In this document: piece by piece, positions 49,001 to 57,056 of the stretch
Layout: the number at the start of each line of letters is the position of its first letter
Numbering within the stretch: position 1 is the first letter of the stretch
Source of the DNA: Apostichopus japonicus
Lineage: Eukaryota; Echinodermata; Holothuroidea; Aspidochirotida; Stichopodidae
Direction: 5' to 3'
Assembly (NCBI RefSeq): GCF_037975245.1
Contig: NC_092583.1
Span: forward strand, 10,766,264-10,830,263
Length of the DNA stretch: 64,000 nucleotides
Notes under the pieces: generated by a model
What the model saw: the letters and a program-made list of their open reading frames with translations, nothing else
Database searches by the model: none
What the model was told of the DNA's origin: nothing
Made by a program: the position numbers and the translations under genes

Positions 49001-52000
49001 TGTGCTATGAAACCAACTGTGGCTGGTCTCGAACTCGACCGTGTCGTCGGGGAACATGACGCATTTTGGGATGGGGGCGACCGCCCGCCCCCCCCCCATT
49101 CAGCATTTTTTAAGTGATAGCGCTAAGTAATTTCAAAATAGAAAGTGCTTAGAGGCAACTTACAAGGCCTGGGAAGTGTCATTTCCAGCGATCTGGGATA
49201 CATTTTCGGCCAAAATTTGCTTGTACGCTTCGCGCTAACAAATGGTCCTGGGTAGTGCCATTTCCAGCGATCTGGGAGGCATTTTCGGCCAAAATTTTCT
49301 TGTACGCTTCGCGCCAACCTATGGTGGCGCTACGCTTAGATAATTTGCCTACAGGCTTCGCCCCCCCCCCCCTTGGCAAATTCCTCGTTACGCGCCTGTT
49401 CGAATTTGTAACGCAAACAGCAGATATCACATCATATCAGTGAGCATGAAAATGGCGTTCCAGGATGAAAAGCCTCAAAACTGTCCGACTTGACTGAAAA
49501 AATAACCAAAACTTTTCGCGCCCTCAGTCGCGTGCGTTCAACGTGTTCATGTCAATATCATATAAGCAAGCATCGGTTATTACATCGCATGCCATCATGT
49601 ACCGTACGGTCCGTTAAAATTGCGCAGTATACGGCGGGATGCTAATGTAAACAACGACATGTCTCATGTAGATGTATAAAAAGCATGGAGGTCCAATTAT
49701 GTCAAAACTCTCTTTTACATTAGTAATGGCGAATTAGGGCCTGCACCCCCGCCGCGCTCAAATGGACTGCTGGCGCCTTTTTCAGCATACCACTTTTTAA
49801 TTATTCTAGATTATTGACTTTTTTATTGCGTTCTCATCAACTTATTGACATTTGTCACATTTTGTTGGTGTAATTTGGCGATGACACCCTATTCTTCGTT
49901 TATCTGCAAATTAGCCAGGCCCGGAAAGGGTCATTTCCTGCGATCTAGGGAGTATCTTTACTCAAAAATTTTCTGTACGCTACGCGCCAACCAGTGGTGG
50001 CGCTCCGCTTAGATAGTGTCGAAAGCGCACCTTCAGACCATTCTCGCCATTCCTGACCAATACCCCTAGCTCCGCCACTGCCGCCGCGCCTCCTACGCCT
50101 ATGTGTGTAGTGTTCGGTTTCGGAAATATCTGCTATTTTTTCATTTCCTTAAACCAAGTTTTATAATAGCCGTTATAACAGGTTTTAATATTTGTACACC
50201 AATAAATTAACTGTGTCTGAATTTTCGAAAATTTCTGACCAACATTCTACATCACACTTCCCTCTACTCGTGCAATTTTGACCGGTCTGTTAGGGGTTGA
50301 AGGAAGTTTTTTCTATATTGGTTGTACATAGATGAAATTTTGTACAAGATTATGGGTATGTTTTGAAGTGAGTTTATTCACGAGAAATGTGAATTTTCAA
50401 ATTCTGAACAAATATGGGGCTTAAAACCTTGAAAAGTGGGGCTGACGGGTATTGTGGGCCGCGACGTAGAATCACCTACAAAAGCAAAGACCCACAGGAG
50501 ATGCGATCAGGTCGAACATGATGTGTGCCGGGTTGACAATCTTCAAAAAGGTTATGGATGGAAAAAAAACTATTAGGAAATACTTGGTTCTCAGGCAAAA
50601 AGTGTACATCTGGTTGGTCATTTCAAGCCCGAGAAGTGCCGTTTCCGGTGATCTGGGGGGTTTCAAAACAAGAAATTTTCTTGTACGCTGCGCGCCAACC
50701 GATGGTGGCGCTCCGCTTAGATAGTAATTCGCGCCCCCCGGGTTTGAAAATCCTGGATACGCGCCTGTATAAGCAGACGTGTGTTTACAGGTAGGGGAGA
50801 GGGTATTTCCGCGGTATTTAAGTAATGTTTTTCTGCATGTTTTGGTCGATTGGGTGCGATAAGACAACCTGTACAATAGCTAGCGCCGAGTATGATAGAA
50901 GCACCATCGAATTTTTAATCAAGTAAAAAGATATAGCCTATCTATATTTTCATAGCGCTGTGCAAGCGCCTAAGGATTGCCCGTCACCTGTAGATTGTCC
51001 GACAACTGCGGATTGCCCAACACCTGCGGATTGTCCGACACCTGCAGACTGCCCGACACCTGCAGACTGCCCGACGCCTGCGTAGTACCCGAGACCTGTG
51101 CAGTGCCCGACCCATGCGCTGCGCGATTGTTGGGCTACTACGGTCGTGGATGATGCCGCTCTTAGCGCGGATATGTGTTCCATATGTGCAGTGTATCAGT
51201 GCAGTTGAGAATTGCATGTTTATTAACCTTACACTTTCGATGTCTGCTGTCCAGTTTTGAGTTTTGTTTTTACCATCCCTCTACCGATCCTCCTGCTGGT
51301 TTCGAGACAGGTTTTCACCACTAGAATGTGGCGGCTTTACAATATGCATCAAAGCTGTGATTTGTAAACTTGCCAATAAGTTTGCGGTCATTGTTTCGTG
51401 TACATAAATATCTATAGAGGAGGGGAGCTCTTCGATCTATCATAATTTGTAAATAATTTAGTTATCATCCACAATAACGTCGTTTAAATTATTCACCTAG
51501 CATTGTTCAAATGTTCTAGGGGTAGGAAAGATTCCGAGTTTGACAAGAGTGCGATTGATGAGACCGTACGCATGCGTAAACGCATTCAATGTGGTTACTG
51601 GTCAGTTGCGGCATTTCATGTTTCTGTGTATTTCCCCAGGATGGTAATAACTTATTTAAGGTAATTTTAAACGTTTGAATTAATTCTTCCGTAAAAAAAA
51701 TGCAGAAATAACCTATTTGTACTTTCGGAAATGCATTATTTTGAAGGAGAAATTGCGCTACATTCAAATTTACTGTAAAAAAGTCTTATACGTGAAAACA
51801 AAATAATGTGCAAACTCTACAGAAATTCAGAATTTTAGCCGTACAAACCATTTAAATAGATCAAATCAATTTAGTGCAAATATATGGGGGAAATTTCAGA
51901 TTTGTAGTTCTGTTTTATTTGTTTTGCTCGCTCTGTAACTGTTACGAACTGTTACTTTTATGATGATGTAATGGCCGACAACATTGAGTTTGTCAACCTG

Positions 52001-55000
52001 TTTTCTGTTATCACAAGATAGTATTATACTTCACTATAATGCCAAACATCCTGGACTAATTTTCTATACAACAAGTTGAAAATATATCTGTGGATTAAAA
52101 ATATTACAAAAACATTTACTGTAATAAATTACATTTTTTAAGTTAATTTGAGCAGCTAAACTGTATTTGATATGAATTTTAGCAATGACACAAATTGATT
52201 AACCATTGACTTAATTAATTACATAATTTAGTATTTAATGGAATTAAAATGCTATGCACTTTACGTGAAGTTGAATACAGCGTTGAAATAAAATTGTCGT
52301 GGTTCTCATTGTGATTTTATGTGCATGAAATCAAGGCTTATTAGAAAACCATTTAATTCACAGTAAATTAAATTGTATTTAAGTTCAATTAAAATGTTTG
52401 CTACTCGTTTTAATATAACATTAACTTGTATCAGCACCGCATGTTTGATTTTATGTTTATTCGGATTAGATCAAATGACAAAAAGTGAAACTTGTAATGG
52501 AAATAAAATTCAAGTAGTATTTTATTTTGTATGTTTTTATTTTGACTATTTCCATGACAACCATATATATACATTGACTAGTGAATTCCGTACGACTTAC
52601 AGTAGGACGAGTACAAGGTGTTATTGTACCGTCTGACAAAGTGGGTGTTACCTGGATTATCTGTATTGGATTTATCAGGGTTTAAAGATTTGTCGCTAAG
52701 CTAAGGAAAAACGTACTCTAATGACAGGATTGCACTCAAGAAAGTATTAAACGACTTACTTCAAGTGTTGTGGCTTCCTTGGAGTTCGACACCCATTTAC
52801 CTCTGGAAGAATCTAAATGGAAACCATGTTCAGTCGGTGTCCATGAAACTGGAAATAATTTATTATATAAAGATTTTCTTTATAGATCAAGCACGTTAAC
52901 AAACAAAAATGGTATATATAATTACAAGGTATTGTATTATCATATATTGATATTCTTCGTTGACTTTTACAATATAAATCACCTGTTTAGTATCCCACAA
53001 AGGATCACAAACTGTTTGTGATGAGTAACACATTGAGTGTTTTCTATGTTCTCACCTTCAATGTCACGTAACTTCGTTAAAGGAGAAAGAGAACCGACGA
53101 GAAGGGACAGAGGTAACAAACAATCAATGAATCTGTAAAATAAAATGTCATTTGTGGGTGGTGAATGTGTTAAATGATTGAGTAATATAACGTTATCCAC
53201 CCTTTATGAAGTTACTAGTGTAAAGTTATTAATGTATCTGTCATTTAGTGTGTAGACATCAATTACCCATCTAGAAAGTTCAAGAGCACGGTTCTATAAT
53301 TTGCTGGTTGGTAATTTATCGTTCATTAAGTTAACGCGAATGTAAACATAACAGTATGTGATATGTGATTACTTACGACAATTTCTTCAGCCGTTTGCAT
53401 TTTAGGGCAAAAGAAAATAAACCTATCACTTGGTCCTGGGTTAATTCTTCCCCCTTGTTTGTGTGTATTTGTAGTTCCTCTAAGGCGGACAATACAGGAA
53501 CATGGTTTCCATTTTCCAGGATTATGTTATGTTGGTCCGCCGAACTAAATGATGCTAGTCCGAGAAAGGTAATCTTGATTTTAAGGAAAACAAATTATTA
53601 GATAACAGTACTTAATAGTCAAAAGCAATATTTGTAACCATCGATGATTGTGAATTAATATGCCAGGGTTACAAAAACAGAGAACATCTCTTCCTACTTT
53701 TTTGACAGACAAGATGGTTAATGCAACCCCAAATGATTATATACCAACTAAAAGAACGACAAAATATATAGAAAAGTTAATGTGTGAAATATTTTTTTTT
53801 AGTATATCAATGGTATAGAGATGAAACACATTGTTTCCCTTGTTCGGAATCGTATAATCACAATCAATCATTATCAATAATATAATTTACTCCAATTATA
53901 TATACTTCTCGTTGCAATAGTACAGAGAAAAGTAGAAGCAGTCGTATAGGTTGATAATATACTTGGTGTAACACATGCAGCGTTATGTGTTAAATAATGT
54001 TATTCTACAAGAGCTGTATGACATTTGTATCTAGCTAAATATGTTCATTGTACTCACGTCTGGAAGGAAAGATGCAATTGGAACGAGATTCAGTTTGCCA
54101 AAGTTAAGATCTATTAGAAATGCGTAATCACAAAGTTGACAGAAGATCAGAATAAAACATAAGAAAGTGTTACTGTTTTATTTAGCATAAATTAACGCTT
54201 CTAATAATGTTATATTTATACTCTAAATGGTTTGTCGTTTACGTCTTCGTATTTACTATATATTAGTTAATTGTTTATGGATGCTTCAATTATATCGTTA
54301 GATTGCTGATACGGCCATTGTACATTATATGTATTTTCAAGCGTTGAAGGTGATTATTAATATGCATATTGTTGATATTGTAATGGAGTGTTCTTGTGAA
54401 TCATACACATACCTTCTGGCTGCTGCATAGACTGATCATCACATCTCCCTGTATGAAGCTCGAAGATCGCTTGCACCCGTTTCTGTATCCCAAGGAGATT
54501 AAGCGCTTCCAACGCACGCAGAAGAGTCGCGATATCCGTTTCTGTTATTTGCCCTCTCTCCTCCATATAGCGAACCATAAAGTGATTACTACACATCTCA
54601 TTTTTCAGCGAATCGATTTCCACGGGCGGATAATCAAAGAAGGTTGCGAGTTGCAAAACAATGTCTTTAGTTAGTGTATTAGCTAATTCAGCTTTAAAAC
54701 TACGAAATCCTGGTAAAATAATAAACAATAACACGAATGTTTCACTAACCGTGTATCCTGGATCAGGTGTAAGAGGACTTATAACTAATTCATGAACAAT
54801 AAACTCCAGACTTGGTGCATTTAAGTAAAATATAAATTAATTTACGAACCATGTTGTCCGAACCGATCTAAGACAATGGTATAACAAACCAATGTCCCGT
54901 TTTATGTACCTCAAAAGTGAAGGATTAGACAAAACCTCAACTGATCGGATCTGGACAGATTATATAATTAACTCGGAGACTGTATAGTACGGGTTTCTCA

Positions 55001-55340
55001 GTGAATGTTAGGTATAACCATTGGAATATATATTCCAGATGTAATTGACCATTTTTTGCAAAGAGGGGTCGTTTGAACCCCTATCAGTAAAGCCGAAACA
55101 GAACCCACCCACCCACCCCCCCCCAAAAAAAAAATACATCCATCCATAGAGCTACATTCTAAAGTAATGACCCACCAATGTATCCAAATGTGACAGAAAC
55201 TGATTGTTCATATTGGAAACCATGTTTATGTTATTTTATTGATGTGTAATTTCCAATGGCTATACATTATATTGGAATTCAAAAATGACAATCGTACCTC
55301 TCGATGACTTTTTCTCGGCTGGTTCTAGATTGGAAGCCAT
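30527..55340 (-). CDS. Spliced gene: DED-like death-fold domain plus LRR-like exon cassettes, no NACHT seen
   Basis: Thirteen exons were assembled by eye; each is listed separately. The order from the 5' end is: start exon, DED-like exon, short linker exon, then cassettes A1-B1-C1-D1, A2-B2-C2-D2, A3 ... C3. Every junction joined here keeps the reading frame. Cassette phases are A 0 to 2, B 2 to 1, C 1 to 0 and D 0 to 0. A plus B encodes a helix-strand pattern like ribonuclease-inhibitor type LRRs. A death-fold N-terminus with C-terminal LRRs recalls NLR immune sensors, but no exon for a P-loop NTPase lies between them. It is probably a cytosolic adaptor or sensor; this is inference. The 3' end is incomplete: B3 and a clear stop exon were not found, so the gene may extend, be partly lost or be a pseudogene at its 3' end. 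Confidence 0.75.
30880..30998 (+). repeat. Direct repeat of about 21 bases plus (TA)n array
   Basis: AAAATGGGTTGCACGGGGAT occurs twice in direct succession and runs into about 41 TA dinucleotides (30916-30998). Confidence 0.9.
31247..31301 (+). repeat. Four tandem copies of a 14-base unit with a palindrome
   Basis: ATGATCATCCTTAG is repeated four times (the last copy lacks one base). The core GATGATCATC is its own reverse complement. Confidence 0.9.
35519..35727 (-). CDS. Death-fold/LRR gene: cassette exon A3
   Basis: 209 bases, phase 0 to 2, CTTCAG acceptor and GTAAGT donor. It encodes [19 protein letters not shown], then [19 protein letters not shown] and [18 protein letters not shown]. 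It has the same length as A2. The expected B3 (about 77 bases) after it was not found. Confidence 0.85.
36876..36995 (-). CDS. Death-fold/LRR gene: cassette exon D2
   Basis: 120 bases, phase 0 to 0, AATAG acceptor and GTAAGT donor. It encodes 40 residues: [19 protein letters not shown], then [13 protein letters not shown]. It is the homologue of D1. Confidence 0.8.
37825..37880 (-). CDS. Death-fold/LRR gene: cassette exon C2
   Basis: 56 bases, phase 1 to 0, ACAG acceptor and a weaker GTTTGT donor. It encodes [18 protein letters not shown]. It is the shortest C exon. Confidence 0.7.
38509..38585 (-). CDS. Death-fold/LRR gene: cassette exon B2
   Basis: 77 bases, phase 2 to 1. It encodes [20 protein letters not shown] then LRNIK. 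With the end of A2 it gives the classic LRR start L-R-L-H-N-C-K-L. The donor is GTACG. Confidence 0.8.
39349..39557 (-). CDS. Death-fold/LRR gene: cassette exon A2
   Basis: 209 bases, phase 0 to 2, TTCAG acceptor and GTAAGG donor. It encodes [12 protein letters not shown], then [20 protein letters not shown] and [20 protein letters not shown]. It aligns residue for residue with A3 and closely with A1. The last part forms an LRR helix and strand that runs on into B2. Confidence 0.85.
40135..40832 (+). repeat. Perfect (GTAT)n tetranucleotide array, about 174 copies
   Basis: About 698 bases with no interruption visible. Frames across it read simple MYVC or IHTY repeats on the two strands and are not genes. 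It lies in the intron between D1 and A2, directly beside the tail of a - strand SINE. Confidence 0.97.
40832..41057 (-). repeat. tRNA-derived SINE with intact Pol III boxes
   Basis: The - strand from 41057 begins GGAGTGTTAGCTCAGTGG. An A box (TAGCTCAGTGG at 41040-41050) and a B box (GGTTCGAGTC at 40997-41006) both fit the Pol III consensus. The head ends CACTCC near 40992. The T arm cannot fold as in a real tRNA, because the 3' half of its stem is missing. A non-tRNA body of about 160 bases follows, with a GGACGTTAAAT stretch and a GCAAGCAGG/CCTGCTTGC hairpin-like end, then the TACA/GTAT array. It is a retrotransposed relic, not a functional tRNA gene. Confidence 0.7.
41056..41168 (+). repeat. 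Local duplication, about 70-base period
   Basis: TTGTAACGACACAAAGATTA followed by TATAGGCCTATATTTATTT occurs twice (about 41061 and 41132), with TTGTAACGACAC repeated between them. It lies directly at the head of the SINE. Confidence 0.8.
41170..42751. other. Intron, nothing recognised
   Basis: AT-rich intron sequence between D1 and A2. Short frames at 41771-41956 and 42037-42246 (- strand) carry no recognisable domain. Confidence 0.4.
42752..44529 (+). mobile_element. Non-autonomous hAT-like element with 8-bp TSD, hosts a nested MITE
   Basis: Inverted ends CAGTGGCGTAG ... CTACGCCACTG bound 1778 bases. The 8 bases GACGTCAC flank both ends perfectly (42744-42751 and 44530-44537). Near the left end lies a strong hairpin, GGGGGCGAC-AGCTT-GTCGCCCCC. 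The shared core sits at about 44345-44448 near the right end. It contains no transposase-like frame. A second element (43462-44036) is nested inside. Confidence 0.88.
43462..44036 (+). mobile_element. hAT-like MITE nested in the 42752-44529 element
   Basis: Ends CAGTGGCGGAGC ... GCTCCGCCACTG. The flanking 8-mers CCGGCCAA (43454-43461) and CCCGCCAA (44037-44044) differ at one base. It is the same family as 18606-18990 but about 190 bases longer, through an internal segment near 43655-43840. Confidence 0.85.
44942..45061 (-). CDS. Death-fold/LRR gene: cassette exon D1
   Basis: 120 bases, phase 0 to 0, TTTCCAG acceptor and GTAAGT donor. It encodes 40 residues including [17 protein letters not shown] and [13 protein letters not shown]. 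Length and phase are identical to D2, and the pattern C-S-x-x-V/L-x-L/I-x-R is shared. A 7.7-kb intron rich in mobile elements separates it from C1. Confidence 0.75.
45140..46139 (+). mobile_element. hAT-like element of a different terminal type, 8-bp TSD
   Basis: Ends CATAGGCGTACG ... CGTACGCCTATG enclose 1000 bases, with the perfect 8-base duplication CTTGAGCA (45132-45139 and 46140-46147). It contains the shared core in reverse orientation at about 45200-45305 and several homopolymer runs. No transposase frame. Confidence 0.88.
46140..47519. other. Intron, nothing recognised
   Basis: AT-rich intron sequence with a poly-G run near 46328-46342. Confidence 0.4.
47520..48110 (+). repeat. Interspersed repeat, copy 1, with embedded minisatellite
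   Basis: Collinear with 50795-51310: a shared leader (TATTTCCG..., AAGCACCATC..., TTTTTAATYAAGT), an 18-base minisatellite, then GCGCTGCGCGATTGTTGGG and a common 3' part. Family unknown. Confidence 0.7.
47700..47895 (+). repeat. 18-base minisatellite, about 11 copies
   Basis: CCCGAGACCTGTGCAGTG is repeated with few changes (GAGACC/GACACC). Frames across it, for example on the - strand, read simple repeats such as ALHRSR and are artefacts. Confidence 0.92.
48614..49398 (+). mobile_element. hAT-like composite fragment, boundaries uncertain
   Basis: Left end CAGGTGCGTATCC and right end GTTACGCGCCTG look like a diverged terminal pair, but the flanking 8-mers do not match. The right part holds the shared core twice (about 49165-49240 and 49245-49343) as an imperfect tandem duplication. 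It may be two broken elements joined together. Confidence 0.45.
48639..48832 (+). repeat. GC palindrome followed by a 170-base polypurine tract
   Basis: GGGGGCGCGCGCCCCC is a perfect palindrome. It is followed by an almost pure A/G run (about 48660-48830). Frames on it are low-complexity artefacts. Confidence 0.85.
49757..50080 (+). mobile_element. hAT-like MITE lacking its left terminus
   Basis: Matches 56337-56739 from CTCAAATGGACTGCTGGCGC to the right end GCTCCGCCACTG. The first roughly 60 bases are missing. CCGCCGCG stands at both borders (49749-49756 and 50081-50088). It appears to sit in another element that ends CCTACGCCTATG at 50103. Confidence 0.75.
50620..50767 (+). mobile_element. 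hAT-like right-end fragment
   Basis: The shared core at about 50625-50735 is followed by a right end, GGATACGCGCCTG. No matching left terminus was identified. Confidence 0.55.
50795..51310 (+). repeat. Interspersed repeat, copy 2, with diverged minisatellite
   Basis: Homologue of 47520-48110. Its 18-base array (50979-51118, about eight copies) is much more varied than in copy 1. Confidence 0.7.
51311..52759. other. Intron, nothing recognised
   Basis: AT-rich intron 5' part after C1. A short frame on the + strand (52393-52636) has a hydrophobic start but no recognisable domain. Confidence 0.4.
52760..52848 (-). CDS. Death-fold/LRR gene: cassette exon C1
   Basis: 89 bases, phase 1 to 0, CAG acceptor and GTAAGT donor. 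It encodes [19 protein letters not shown] and then [11 protein letters not shown]. The L-D/L-x-S-x-G-K-W element is shared with C2 (YLDLISGKW) and, looser, C3. Confidence 0.75.
53056..53132 (-). CDS. Death-fold/LRR gene: cassette exon B1
   Basis: 77 bases, phase 2 to 1, ACAG acceptor and GTGAG donor. It continues the LRR begun in A1: [20 protein letters not shown] then LRDIE. The length is identical to B2. Confidence 0.75.
53377..53573 (-). CDS. Death-fold/LRR gene: cassette exon A1
   Basis: 197 bases, phase 0 to 2, acceptor AAG and donor GTAAGT. It encodes about 65 residues with [20 protein letters not shown], then [20 protein letters not shown]: a strand, a helix, then the next LRR strand, homologous to A2 and A3 along its length. 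It is 12 bases shorter than they are. Confidence 0.8.
54058..54110 (-). CDS. Death-fold/LRR gene: short linker exon
   Basis: 53 bases between TAATAG and GTGAGT, phase 1 in and 0 out. It encodes [17 protein letters not shown], joining the death-fold domain directly to the first LRR cassette. There is no room for a NACHT domain here: the gap from the DED exon to A1 is only about 840 bases. Confidence 0.6.
54413..54709 (-). CDS. Death-fold/LRR gene: DED-like domain exon
   Basis: 297 bases between CAG and GTATGT, phase 1 in and out. It encodes about 99 residues: [21 protein letters not shown], then helices including [27 protein letters not shown] and [20 protein letters not shown]. The pattern 'M-E-E-R-G-x-I ... 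L-L-x-x-L-E-x-L-x-L-L' resembles death effector domains, where helix 3-4 carries L-x-E-R-G and helix 5-6 carries LL-x-x-I-x-R-x-D-L-L. A Death domain is the alternative. These six-helix domains make homotypic contacts in apoptosis and innate signalling. One single-exon death-fold module at the N-terminus is typical of such adaptors. Confidence 0.65.
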
Positions 55341-55347
55341 GGTATTT
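55298..55347 (-). CDS. Death-fold/LRR gene: start exon
   Basis: After an acceptor (TTTCAG) the exon reads AAATACC then ATG at 55340, in an acceptable start context (ACCATGG). It encodes [14 protein letters not shown] plus one base and ends at a GTACG donor. The phase (1) matches the next exon exactly. The acceptor upstream of the ATG implies at least one 5' noncoding exon further right. Confidence 0.65.
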
Positions 55348-55986
55348 CTGAAATTGTAAATAATGTAGCATGTACATTGACTGCAAATTAGATGAATAGC
55401 GGTAAAATTAAGAACATTGCTCTCATAGTTGCTCTCGCCATTTTTTAACTGATTTGTTAGTTCATAGCAAACATTTACAGACATTCAAAGTATGTATCAG
55501 TAGTATGGAATAATTTGGTAATTGTATTTTATTCTTCAAAGCGGATTGAAGTTAATTATCACCAAATGAATTTGATCAAATGGTTCCTTGGGGTTGAGGT
55601 ATGAAAAAAAAATCAGCACATTATGTGGCTACTGCGTTGTCTACAGAAAATTACGAGTTAGTAATGATTCATCGTTTTACAGTAATTCTCACAAATGAGG
55701 CTTATGTATTCTCTGTGCACGAGAAAGCAGTATTGTTTATGAAAATATTCCAACACACTTCACTCCAGCTTACTCTGCTCAGCTGAAATCGAGCCGACCG
55801 CCGAGACATATGTTCATATAGTTAGTCAGCATGTATATTCTTGTATCTGACCAACTGGTGATCAAGCACGAACAACTGATTTTCATTAACATTCAGGGTT
55901 TGTTTAGGCAACATGCAAATTATATCCACTGGATTGATTGATGTTTTTAACCCGGGACAGCTTAAGTCGGTAGACGTCGCACACTT

Positions 55987-57056
55987 CAGTGGCGGCGGAA
56001 CCGGGGGAAAAAGTTGAGGGGGCAAATGCATGATAAGCCCCCCCAATATTTACCAAGGCTCCGAAACGTGCATCTGCCCATTTTGCAATGCATACTTGTC
56101 GATCTGTCCGATGCACACGATATATACTATATAGGTGTAATAATTTTAGTAATTGCTGGGGGACCCTGGTCCCTCCGCCCGTCCCCTGGCTATAGACCAC
56201 ATTGTCACCCCAACCGCGTCTTCGCGGCCCCGTGAAAAGTGGAAGCAGTGAGTGTGAGTACCGGTAAGCGTAACACAACTTCGTCTTAGGCCAATGACTT
56301 GCCTCATTTCAGCCAGTTCTCCAACATCCCCTTACTTAGTGGCGGAGCGTCCATATATACAGTCAGGGGGCGGATCCCCCCCCCCCTCCTGACGGACTCA
56401 AATGGACTGCTGGCGCCCTTTTCAGCTTTTCACTACTTTTAACTTATTCGCGATTATTGACTATTTTATTGCGCTCTCATATACCTATTGACATTTGTCA
56501 TATTCTGTTGGTGTAATTTTCCGACAAAATGGCGACGACACCTATTTATTCTCCGTTTATCTGCAAATTAGCAAGGCCCGGAAAGGGTCATTTCCTGCAA
56601 TCTAGGGAGTAACTTTACTCAAAAATTTTCTGTACGCTCCGCGCCAACCTGTGGTGGCGCTCCGCTTAGATAGTGTCGAAAGCGCCCCTACAGACTATTC
56701 TTGCCCCCCCCCTGACCAATACCCCTAGCTCCGCCACTGCCCTTACTACACTCAAAAACGTCTTTGCGAGTACACTACGAGTAATAGCTACTCTCTTAAA
56801 ACACCATCGAATATACAAATTACAATGTTTTTACAGACTTTTACGTGCAATCTGAGAAATTGCAGTCTTGAGACCCATATTTTAGGGCTAGGTATTCGTA
56901 GCATAAAACACTCGGGAAGTGCCGTTTCCGGCCATCTGGGGGTTTGAAAAAACCCAACATTTTCTTGTACGCTCCGCGCCAACCGATGGTGGCGCTCCGC
57001 TTAGATAGTCTCCACACATTAGCCCCCCCAATAATTTTTCCTTTCCGCCGCGCCTG
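55987..57056 (+). mobile_element. hAT-like element with 8-bp TSD, hosts a nested MITE
   Basis: Ends CAGTGGCGGCGGAA ... TTCCGCCGCGCCTG bound 1070 bases, with perfect flanking GCACACTT (55979-55986 and 57057-57064). The shared core lies at about 56908-57012. It sits about 0.65 kb upstream of the start codon of the death-fold/LRR gene and could affect its 5' region. Confidence 0.88.
56337..56739 (+). mobile_element. hAT-like MITE nested in the 55987-57056 element
   Basis: Ends TAGTGGCGGAGC ... GCTCCGCCACTG, with perfect 8-base CCCTTACT on both sides (56329-56336 and 56740-56747). It is 403 bases long and has its own core at about 56573-56680. Confidence 0.92.

Noticed and set aside
49561-50767. 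TATAAGCA at 49561-49568 and 50768-50775 as a target duplication
   Set aside because: The sequence after the left 8-mer shows no terminal inverted repeat; one match of 8 bases over this distance can be chance.
52393-52636. Short + strand frame with a hydrophobic start
   Set aside because: It lies in an intron of the - strand gene, is AT-rich, and has no domain or paralogue.
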